A stretch of DNA of 13,852 nt from Thermoproteota archaeon. GTDB lineage: Archaea; Korarchaeota; Korarchaeia; Korarchaeales; Korarchaeaceae. The DNA is taken from the NCBI GenBank assembly GCA_015521385.1, contig WAOH01000110.1, positions 1 to 13,852 of the forward strand. The letters run 5' to 3'. Below, one piece after another: positions 1-5,804 of the stretch (within the stretch, counting starts at the first letter, position 1; every line of letters begins with the position of its first letter). Below the pieces are notes generated by a model. That model had not been told where the DNA came from, did not search any database, and was given only the letters and a program-made list of their open reading frames with translations. The position numbers and the translations under genes are program-made.

Positions 1-25
1 AAAGGAGTGGGGTATTGAAGAAAGC

Positions 26-1408
26 TCACGGGCCGTAGCTCTCCAGTACCTCCTCCTCGGGAGGTGGAGCCGGTATCAGGCCCTTCTCCATCAGGAGCTT
101 TGTCGCCTCCCTGGCGTTCCTGATTATGTTGACGGCCCTCTCGTAGAGCTCGTTCCTGCTGAGTATCTTCCTGGCCACGCCCTGCTTGATGGACTGCTCA
201 GCAGCAGCGACGGCCTCAAGCGGATAGACCTCCCACTCGTCCATGGTCGGCAGTATGTACTCCTCGTGTATTCCCTTCTCCTCCGCGAACTTCGCCAAGG
301 CATCTCCGGCCGCTATACACATTTCGTCGGTTATGGTCCTCGCCCTGACATCGAGAACTCCCCTAAATATGGCTGGGAACCCGAGGCTGTTGTTCACTTG
401 GTTGGGGAAGTCGCTCCTCCCGGTAGCTACGATCCTAGCCCCCGCTTCCTTGGCCTCCCAAGGCCATATCTCCGGAACGGGGTTGGCGCAAGCGAATACT
501 ATGGCGTCATCGTTCATCAACTTGATCCACTCGGGCTTTATGACGCCCGGTCCGGGCCTGCTCATCCCTATGACGGCGTCAGCTCCCTTGAAGGCCTCCT
601 CTATAGTCTTGGCGTTCTCGTCATTGGTCTTCATGGCCAGGTCGTACTTCCACGGATCCTTCTCCTTTATCTCCTCCATGTCGGGCCTGTCGCGGTAGAG
701 CGGCCCCTTGCTGTCTATCATTATTATGTGTCCCGGCGGGACTCCGGCCTTTATCAGGACGATCGCTCCCCTCACGTTGGATGCGCCGGCGCCGTAGAAG
801 ACTATCTTAGCCTGCTTCATGTCCTTGCCTACCACCTTGAAAGCGTTCTTCAACCCGGCATACACCACGGTTGCAGTACCCTGCTGGTCATCGTGCCACA
901 CGGGTATTTCGAGCCTCTTCCTAGCCTCCTCCAGCACGTAGTAGCACTTGGGTTTCTCTATATCCTCCAGATTGATGCCTCCGAAGTTGGGCTCGATCCA
1001 TTCCAGTAGTTTGAGCATCTCATCCGGTTTGTGGGCCCTAACCACCAGCGGGAAGGCATCAACACCGCCCAGATACTTGAACAGGAGGGCCTTACCTTCC
1101 ATCACGGGCAGACCTGCTTCCGGACCTATATTACCTAGGCCCAGAACCCTGGTGCCGTCGCTCACGACGGCAACATAGTTCCACCTGTTAGTGTGATAGA
1201 AGGACTGCTCGGGATCCTCCTTAATGACCTTGCACGAGGCCGCCACTCCCGGTGTATACCAGATGGCGAAGTCGTCCACATCCCTGACGACGCATTTCGG
1301 CATAACTTGGACCTTGCCCTCGTAAAACGGATGATACGCAAGGGCTAGTTTAGAAGGCTTTTCAGCCTTCTTAAGAAGCTCCTCAACAGTTGGCTTGTGC
1401 TCGGACAT
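26..1408 (-). CDS. NAD(P)-dependent malic enzyme (malate to pyruvate + CO2)
   Basis: Predicted cytosolic oxidative decarboxylase of L-malate giving pyruvate, CO2 and NAD(P)H. Numbering is for the 460-residue form. The N-terminal domain has the catalytic Tyr51 in YTPGVA and the catalytic Lys106 in GLPVMEGKALLFK. The metal ligands are Glu148-Asp149 and the aspartates of HDDQQGTA (172-179). The Rossmann domain starts near residue 201 with GAGASN (206-211) and has an acidic residue at the end of its second strand (Asp232), which mildly favours NAD over NADP. ATGRSDFPNQVNN (about 328-340) is also typical. Length fits short archaeal/bacterial malic enzymes; no phosphotransacetylase domain is fused. 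An in-frame ATG four codons upstream (1418-1420) is possible. I chose 1406-1408 because a TATA-like box lies 27-30 bp upstream, where a leaderless transcript would begin. The glycine loop is unusual, with Asn where glycine is common. Confidence 0.95.
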   Translation of the reverse strand: MSEHKPTVEELLKKAEKPSKLALAYHPFYEGKVQVMPKCVVRDVDDFAIWYTPGVAASCKVIKEDPEQSFYHTNRWNYVAVVSDGTRVLGLGNIGPEAGLPVMEGKALLFKYLGGVDAFPLVVRAHKPDEMLKLLEWIEPNFGGINLEDIEKPKCYYVLEEARKRLEIPVWHDDQQGTATVVYAGLKNAFKVVGKDMKQAKIVFYGAGASNVRGAIVLIKAGVPPGHIIMIDSKGPLYRDRPDMEEIKEKDPWKYDLAMKTNDENAKTIEEAFKGADAVIGMSRPGPGVIKPEWIKLMNDDAIVFACANPVPEIWPWEAKEAGARIVATGRSDFPNQVNNSLGFPAIFRGVLDVRARTITDEMCIAAGDALAKFAEEKGIHEEYILPTMDEWEVYPLEAVAAAEQSIKQGVARKILSRNELYERAVNIIRNAREATKLLMEKGLIPAPPPEEEVLESYGP

Positions 1409-1433
1409 ACGGGGCACCATGATTCAGTTCAAA

Positions 1434-1441
1434 GTATATTT
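1434..1441 (-). promoter_or_regulatory. TATA box for the malic enzyme gene
   Basis: On the minus strand this reads AAATATAC. Its centre is about 29 bp upstream of the ATG at 1408 and 17 bp upstream of the alternative ATG at 1420. Archaeal TATA centres lie about 26-27 bp before the transcription start, so the RNA would begin at or a base or two before the 1408 ATG and be leaderless. This was identified by eye. Confidence 0.55.
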
Positions 1442-1456
1442 GAAATAGTTTCCTTT

Positions 1457-1470
1457 TTTCATGTGTGAAA
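1457..1470. repeat. Short palindrome upstream of the malic enzyme TATA box
   Basis: TTTCA-TGTG-TGAAA is a perfect 5-bp inverted repeat with a 4-bp centre, about 26 bp upstream of the centre of the malic enzyme TATA box. That is a plausible position for an activator or repressor site. The arms are short and AT-rich, so chance is a real alternative. Confidence 0.35.
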
Positions 1471-1505
1471 CGATCCGGGAGAACTCGGCTTCTTAGCCCT
1501 CCTTC

Positions 1506-2582
1506 TCACCTCAAAAGTTCGCTCAGTACTTCTATCGTGAAGTCTACCTCCTCCCATCCCATATAAGGGTGAAGCTTCAACATCAGGCTGTTTGCGGCCA
1601 GTTCCCTAGGTCTACCCATGGCCGTCAGTACGTAGCTCACTGGGTCGGATGTGCCCTGCGACAGGTAGAGCCCGCGCGAGCTGGCCTCTATTATCAGGGA
1701 TCCGGCCTCCTTTCGAACCGAGAAGTTGACGGTATCCACGGAATCCGCCGGACTATTCATTACCACATCGAGGTCCTCTAGCTCCTCGGATATCCTGTCC
1801 CTCATCCTCTTCACCTCTCTCCACTTGTCTGGAGACCCGAACATTTGAAGGGCCCTGTAGAAACCTGCCAGAGCCGGTACGTTCACATCGACGGGCGTCA
1901 GGAGCTGGATCCCGGAGCTGCCCGACATTATGGGCTCTAGGTCGAGGTCCTCCCTGACGTAGAGGAATCCCGTCCCCCTAGGACCGTAAATCTTGCTTCC
2001 GCTGAGGGACAGGAGGTCGACCTTCGAGAGATCTATGGGGAGCCTCCCCAAAGCATCGCAAGCGTCCACGTGCAGGAGCACCCCCCTATCCCTAGTTACA
2101 TCTGAGATCGCGTCTATGTCGTGAACCGCTCCAGTCTCCTGATTTACCATCTGAACGCTGACCATGATAGTATCCCTGTCCATCAATCTCTCGAGCTCAT
2201 CGACCCTCACATGACCTTCCTCATCGACTGGAGCTTTCCTCACCTCCAATACTCGAGAGAGGTCCTCGAGAGGACCTAACACGCTCCTGTGCTCTACCGA
2301 ACTCGTCACCAAGTTACCCTTCCTGCCTAGGTGCCTGATGATGCCCATCAGGGCCAGGTTGTTGGCTTCGGTTCCGCTGCCGACCACGGTGAAGTCCCCC
2401 TCCGAGTTGAGCATCGATCCCAGATAGTCAAGCACCTCCTCGATGAACTGGTAAGCCTCTAATCCGGGTTCGTGCGGGACCTTGGGGGACCCATAGGCCT
2501 TCTTATTGAAGAAGGGAAGTAGGAACTCGACCACCTCGTCGGGAGGTCTGGGAGAGAGCTCGTTGTCCAGGTAGACCCTCAT
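1506..2582 (-). CDS. NifS/IscS-like class V aminotransferase lacking the catalytic Cys
   Basis: PLP-dependent fold-type I protein of the cysteine desulfurase/class V aminotransferase family, 358 residues from the chosen start. It opens with YLDNE, matching the YLDNAAT start of IscS. GSGTEANN (68-75) corresponds to the phosphate-binding loop, His98 in SSVEHRS stacks on PLP in IscS, HVDACD has the pyridine-binding Asp173, and SGSKIYGPRGTGFLYVR has the Schiff-base Lys197. At the mobile loop where desulfurases have SGSAC, this protein has GTSD (310-313), so Asp313 replaces the persulfide cysteine. The only cysteine is Cys175, near PLP. The RxGT segment is also altered. It is therefore unlikely to be a standard desulfurase; its substrate is unknown. 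Start: ATG at 2580-2582 has GGAGTGA just upstream. An extension to 2615 is open but has less family support. Confidence 0.85.
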   Translation of the reverse strand: MRVYLDNELSPRPPDEVVEFLLPFFNKKAYGSPKVPHEPGLEAYQFIEEVLDYLGSMLNSEGDFTVVGSGTEANNLALMGIIRHLGRKGNLVTSSVEHRSVLGPLEDLSRVLEVRKAPVDEEGHVRVDELERLMDRDTIMVSVQMVNQETGAVHDIDAISDVTRDRGVLLHVDACDALGRLPIDLSKVDLLSLSGSKIYGPRGTGFLYVREDLDLEPIMSGSSGIQLLTPVDVNVPALAGFYRALQMFGSPDKWREVKRMRDRISEELEDLDVVMNSPADSVDTVNFSVRKEAGSLIIEASSRGLYLSQGTSDPVSYVLTAMGRPRELAANSLMLKLHPYMGWEEVDFTIEVLSELLR

Positions 2583-2716
2583 CTTCACTCCAGTGCCTCT
2601 ATCCCCCGACAGCAAAAGTCTTTACTCCTGATTGAAGGATCTTCTCAGGCGGAGTTGAAACTAACTTCTGTTTCTAGCGAGTCATATCGGCTGGAACGAT
2701 CCTGCCTGAACCCGAT

Positions 2717-2746
2717 GAAACGTTACGAAACGATATCAAGCGATTT
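2717..2746 (+). repeat. Three tandem 10-bp repeats adjoining a promoter
   Basis: Units at 2717-2726 (GAAACGTTAC), 2727-2736 (GAAACGATAT) and 2737-2746 (CAAGCGATTT) lie end to end with a 10-bp period, the third diverged. They sit directly upstream of the TATA box at 2750 in a divergent gap. Helically phased units at this spot suggest a binding site for a cooperative regulator; no regulator is identified. Confidence 0.4.
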
Positions 2747-2749
2747 GTA

Positions 2750-2756
2750 TTTATAA
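2750..2756 (+). promoter_or_regulatory. TATA box of the small membrane protein gene
   Basis: The sequence is TTTATAA in an otherwise GC-rich setting. Transcription would be expected to start near 2779, close to several GTG codons in the reading frame (2779, 2782, 2788), so the true start may be downstream of the ATG at 2770. Confidence 0.55.
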
Positions 2757-2769
2757 CGCGGCTGGATTG

Positions 2770-2961
2770 ATGCCGGGGGTGGTGGCCGTGAGGACCTTCG
2801 AGCTGATGGTGGGAAACGCCCTCGCATACCACATCGGGCTGGTGCTGACCGCGATGGGATTCGACGGGGGAGTAGGCATACTCATGGCCACCACCAACTT
2901 GGCGATGGCATACCTCCTCTCAAGGTACGTTCACGGGCTGCAGAGGTCCCTGACCACCTAG
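2770..2961 (+). CDS. Small two-helix membrane protein, unknown function
   Basis: No family is recognised. The 63-residue product has two hydrophobic stretches, roughly residues 11-30 and 33-51, separated by a short Gly/Asp turn (DGG), with a basic, polar C-terminus (SRYVHGLQRS). That predicts a helical hairpin in the membrane. It is likely real because codon third positions are strongly G/C like the neighbours, a clear TATA box lies upstream, and the gene fits between two promoters. The start is uncertain: ATG 2770 (or TTG 2767), or GTG at 2779, 2782 or 2788. The TATA distance favours about 2779, while the G-rich run GGGGGTGG could act as ribosome-binding site for GTG 2788. The shortest form still keeps both helices. 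Confidence 0.6.
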   Translation: MPGVVAVRTFELMVGNALAYHIGLVLTAMGFDGGVGILMATTNLAMAYLLSRYVHGLQRSLTT

Positions 2962-2964
2962 GGA

Positions 2965-2970
2965 TTATAT
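2965..2970 (+). promoter_or_regulatory. TATA box for the DapA-family aldolase gene
   Basis: TTATAT is centred 26-27 bp before the ATG at 2994, and a pyrimidine-rich stretch with no Shine-Dalgarno motif lies in between. This is the expected layout of a leaderless archaeal transcript. It starts only 3 bp past the stop codon of the small membrane protein gene. Confidence 0.65.
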
Positions 2971-2993
2971 GATCCCCTTTCCCCTCCCATCAT

Positions 2994-3899
2994 ATGAAGG
3001 GATTTTCCGGAGTAATAGTCCCGATGATCACCCCCTTCAGTGAGGACCTCTCCATCGATGTAGAGGCCCTGAGGTGGCTTGTCTCTTTCCTCAGCGAGAG
3101 AGGAGTCGATGGGATCTTCGTAAACTCAACCACCGGCGAGTTTGTCCACCTCAGAAGGGATGAGATGCTCGATATTGTCAGGATCAGCCTCGATGTCGCT
3201 GAAGGTCCGAAGATCATGCCGGGGATAAGCTCGAATTTCACGGAGGAGGCCATATCGCTGGGCAGGGAGATGAAGGACCTGGGAGTGGATGGCGCCGTGG
3301 TGATGCCCCCCTACTTCTTCAAGCTGAAGGAGGACTGGCTCCTCCATCACTTCAGCAGGATAGCCAACTCCCTGGACCTACCCCTGATCATATACAACAT
3401 CCCGTCCCTCACCGGAAACGACATACCGGTCAGCGTCTACGTCAGGCTCGCCGAGGAGTTCTCTAACGTGGTGGGGGCTAAAATCACCAAGGACAGCGTC
3501 TCCTACATGCGCAGCTTGGTGGTCAGGGTGAAATCCGTTAGGAGTGATTTCTCGGTGCTGACGGGGATGGACGACCACCTGCTGAACACGCTGGCGTTGG
3601 GAGGGGACGGCGGGATAATGGCCCTAGCTAACGTGGCGCCTGAGATACACCTCTCGATACACAGGTCCTGGATCACGGGAGACCTGAGGGGAGCGGTGGA
3701 GGGGTTCAGGAAGCTCGCGAGTCTGGCTAGGATATACGATTTCGCTTCGTCCTTCCCGACGGCGATAAAGACTGCGCTCTCGATACTAGGGGCCCCGGTA
3801 AAGGAGGTGTGCAGGCCCCCTCTGATGGTCGAGTCGGCTGAGGTGAGGGCGAAGATAAGGGAGGTGCTGGAGGAGGTCGGGGTATCAATCGAGTCTTAG
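2994..3899 (+). CDS. DapA-family aldolase, KDG-aldolase-like
   Basis: Class I pyruvate-dependent aldolase of the DHDPS/N-acetylneuraminate lyase family, 301 residues, the usual length. STTGE (45-49) is the carboxylate-binding loop, Tyr134 in IIYNIP is the proton-relay tyrosine, and Lys163 in GAKITKDS is the Schiff-base lysine. A glycine-rich GGDGGI (203-208) follows as in the family. Dihydrodipicolinate synthases normally carry YN(V/I)PxRTG; here it is YNIPSLTG, with Leu139 in place of the substrate-binding Arg. That argues against lysine biosynthesis and for a sugar-acid aldolase such as 2-keto-3-deoxygluconate aldolase, cleaving to pyruvate plus an aldehyde. The exact substrate is inferred, not shown. 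The ATG start is supported by the TATA box 26 bp upstream. The 3' end overlaps the convergent transporter gene by 15 bp. Confidence 0.9.
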   Translation: MKGFSGVIVPMITPFSEDLSIDVEALRWLVSFLSERGVDGIFVNSTTGEFVHLRRDEMLDIVRISLDVAEGPKIMPGISSNFTEEAISLGREMKDLGVDGAVVMPPYFFKLKEDWLLHHFSRIANSLDLPLIIYNIPSLTGNDIPVSVYVRLAEEFSNVVGAKITKDSVSYMRSLVVRVKSVRSDFSVLTGMDDHLLNTLALGGDGGIMALANVAPEIHLSIHRSWITGDLRGAVEGFRKLASLARIYDFASSFPTAIKTALSILGAPVKEVCRPPLMVESAEVRAKIREVLEEVGVSIES

Positions 3900-5036
3900 G
3901 GACCTGTGTAGGGAGAGGATGGCCAAGATCTGCGCCGCTATGGAGAAGACGGACCCGACGATGATGTCTCCGGTGTAGAGGAAGTAGCCGAAGAGCGAGC
4001 CGCTCACCAAGAAGCCGAGCCCGTAGGCAGTGTTGAACACCCCGTAGGCCGTCCCCCTCACCCTCATTGGGACGAGGTCGGAGACTGCAGCCCTGTAAAT
4101 CGACTCCTGCATCCCGTATATGATTCCAAAGGAGATAACCGCGATGATCACATTGCCTCCTCCTAAGAGAGTAGTTATGGATGGTACAGGGGAGAGCAGG
4201 AACGGCAGGTAGAGGATCTTCCTCCCGACCCTGTCATAGGCGAGACCGGCGAGCGGGGCCGCTACCGCATCCACGGCCTGCATGAGGACGTAGAGGTAGG
4301 CCGCCATCCAGGGTGAGAAGGTCTCGCTGGAGGTCAGGACTATCAGGGATACATGGATGAGGCCGGCCGTGTTCATGAAAACGGCCATGGTATAGATCCA
4401 GAAGTTGGTGGGGAGATCCGACACGCTGAACTTGGTCCCCTTAGCCGTAGGGACGATCCCTCTGAACCTGTAGTAGATGTAGAGGATCGAGGCAAGTAGG
4501 ATGAGGTAGGGTATCAGGAGGGAGAGGAAGGCCGAGGAGTAATCGCTGGGTCGCAGGAGCAGGATGGTTCCGAGGAGTGCAGGTCCCGCGATCGCGCCTA
4601 CCTGATCCATGAGTTCGTGGAGACCGAACGCCTTCCCTGCGCCCACCCCCTTGGACACAGCTGAGATGAGGACATCCCTCGCCGGGGACCTGAGACCCTT
4701 AGCAACCCTCTCAACGAAGATCAGGGCTACCGCGACGGGCCATAGGCTAGTCAGGCCGAGAAGTGGTATCGAGATTATCAGACCGTATCCCAACAGGTAA
4801 AGGGCCCAGTAAGCCCCGGTGATATCAGCCAGGAATCCGCTCACCAGCCTCAGAGACAGGCCTACGAATTCCGATACGCCGAAAACCAGCCCCACCACCA
4901 AAGCCGTAGCTCCGAGCGCACCCAAGTAGGAGGGGGCTACCGCCCTAGCTCCCTCGTAGATGACGTCGCCCACCAAGCTCACGAGTCCGAACAGGACTAT
5001 GGCCTTGTACGCATCTCTCTTCCGTATATCCGTCAT
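3885..5036 (-). CDS. Major facilitator superfamily transporter
   Basis: Integral membrane transporter of 383 residues with about 12 hydrophobic segments in two halves split by a polar loop near residues 189-210. The A-like loops between helices 2-3 and 8-9 are recognisable as GFLADITGAYW (67-77) and GLAYDRVGRKIL (264-275). The segment ERVAKGLRSPARDVLIS (109-125) and DLVPMRVRGTAYGVFN (320-335) resemble bacterial and archaeal MFS exporters. A charged GD-IYEGAR motif lies in helix 1 (23-31). The substrate cannot be told; proximity to the sugar-acid aldolase is suggestive only, since the two genes are convergent. GGTGGGG lies 4 nt before the ATG and is a good ribosome-binding site. A weak TATA-like ACTTAAG near 5086-5092 could drive it. 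Confidence 0.88.
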   Translation of the reverse strand: MTDIRKRDAYKAIVLFGLVSLVGDVIYEGARAVAPSYLGALGATALVVGLVFGVSEFVGLSLRLVSGFLADITGAYWALYLLGYGLIISIPLLGLTSLWPVAVALIFVERVAKGLRSPARDVLISAVSKGVGAGKAFGLHELMDQVGAIAGPALLGTILLLRPSDYSSAFLSLLIPYLILLASILYIYYRFRGIVPTAKGTKFSVSDLPTNFWIYTMAVFMNTAGLIHVSLIVLTSSETFSPWMAAYLYVLMQAVDAVAAPLAGLAYDRVGRKILYLPFLLSPVPSITTLLGGGNVIIAVISFGIIYGMQESIYRAAVSDLVPMRVRGTAYGVFNTAYGLGFLVSGSLFGYFLYTGDIIVGSVFSIAAQILAILSLHRSLRLD

Positions 5037-5236
5037 ATATCCCCACCGAACTGAGAGGAATGCAGGATCTCGAGGTCCCCATTTCTCTTAAGTTTCAGCG
5101 TCCACCATTGCCACGGCTTCGCAATCGGTCACCTCGTATGACCCCTGAGGTGCCCCCTAGCTGCGAACACCGCAGGGAAGTGCACCTCCTCTGGTGCGCC
5201 TCTCCTCGCATATTTTTGATGCCTCCCGAGACCCGA
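5037..5236. other. 200-bp gap with nested inverted repeats
   Basis: No convincing gene is present; short reading frames here have poor composition. Four complementary segments were found: A CACCTC (5130-5135), B GAGGTGC (5147-5153), C GCACCTC (5182-5188), D GGTGC (5193-5197). A pairs with B (6 bp), B with C (7 bp, enclosing a CTGCG-AACAC-CGCAG hairpin at 5161-5175), and C with D (5 bp, extendable to 7 with one G-T pair at 5180-5186/5193-5199). TTTTT lies at 5213-5217 on the plus strand. The arrangement could be an RNA switch, a small RNA or a terminator; strand and role are not settled. Confidence 0.5.
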
Positions 5237-5782
5237 TCACCATTTCAGGCTTCTCTCAACGTTCCTTAGCGAGTCAATGTACCACGGGAGGGTCACTAGC
5301 ACGGAGATAATCTCGGGGACGGCTTCACCGCACGGGCATACGCCTGAAAGCTGCAGAGCCCATGAGATCGCGATCACCAAGGTTGAGATGATAGGGTAGT
5401 TCCTTCCCTCCTCGTATCCGTAAATTATGGCGGCGATGGCGATTCCCAGGAAGAAGAGAAGCGAAACCAGAAAGTGTAGCCTGCCGTATACCTCATCGAA
5501 CGTCCCCACAAGCATCAGGAAGTAGCCCGACGCGGCCATGATTTTAGAGGTGTGGGGGTACTTCCTCACCATGTAGAGGGCCGAGTAAAGGATCGTCAGG
5601 AGGCCCCCGGTGGTGAGACCTATGTTGAACAGAGGCGCAACTGGACTCTTGACGGAGTGACCCAGATCGCTTAGGGCGTTGACCTTCCATCGGAACCAAG
5701 GGGAGAGGGCTATCGAGAGGAAGACGAAGAGAAGCGGAACCGCGAACGCCCCCACTCCCAAGGCGAGGGATTTGAACCTCAT
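5237..5782 (-). CDS. DUF998-like integral membrane protein
   Basis: Membrane protein of 181 residues with about six hydrophobic segments (roughly 5-27, 50-71, 80-96, 101-122, 129-147 and 155-168). NALSDLGHS (35-43) after the first helix and GTFDEVYGRLHFLVSLLFF (93-111) resemble the conserved motifs of the DUF998 family, whose function is unknown. A CPC pair at 149-151 near the end of helix 5 could be a redox or metal site, though this is speculation. It lies 22 bp downstream of the threonyl-tRNA synthetase on the same strand. It could be co-transcribed, but a TATA-like box overlapping that gene's stop codon is placed for a separate leaderless transcript starting exactly at this ATG. No Shine-Dalgarno motif precedes the ATG, which fits leaderless expression. 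Confidence 0.8.
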   Translation of the reverse strand: MRFKSLALGVGAFAVPLLFVFLSIALSPWFRWKVNALSDLGHSVKSPVAPLFNIGLTTGGLLTILYSALYMVRKYPHTSKIMAASGYFLMLVGTFDEVYGRLHFLVSLLFFLGIAIAAIIYGYEEGRNYPIISTLVIAISWALQLSGVCPCGEAVPEIISVLVTLPWYIDSLRNVERSLKW

Positions 5783-5804
5783 AAACGGGAGGGACGGGGA
5801 GAGG

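Noticed and set aside
266..1009. Long plus-strand reading frame opposite the malic enzyme
   Set aside because: It is a shadow of a clear minus-strand enzyme, with biased composition and no family motif.
5147..5188. H/ACA guide RNA reading of the nested repeats (minus strand)
   Set aside because: The internal loop looks like a guide pocket, but the upper stem is only 5 bp, no kink-turn is visible and no ACA follows the basal stem at the right place.
5060..5269. 69-codon plus-strand reading frame between the MFS and DUF998-like genes
   Set aside because: Pro/Arg-rich, overlaps the 3' end of the DUF998-like gene antisense, and the DNA looks RNA-structured rather than coding.
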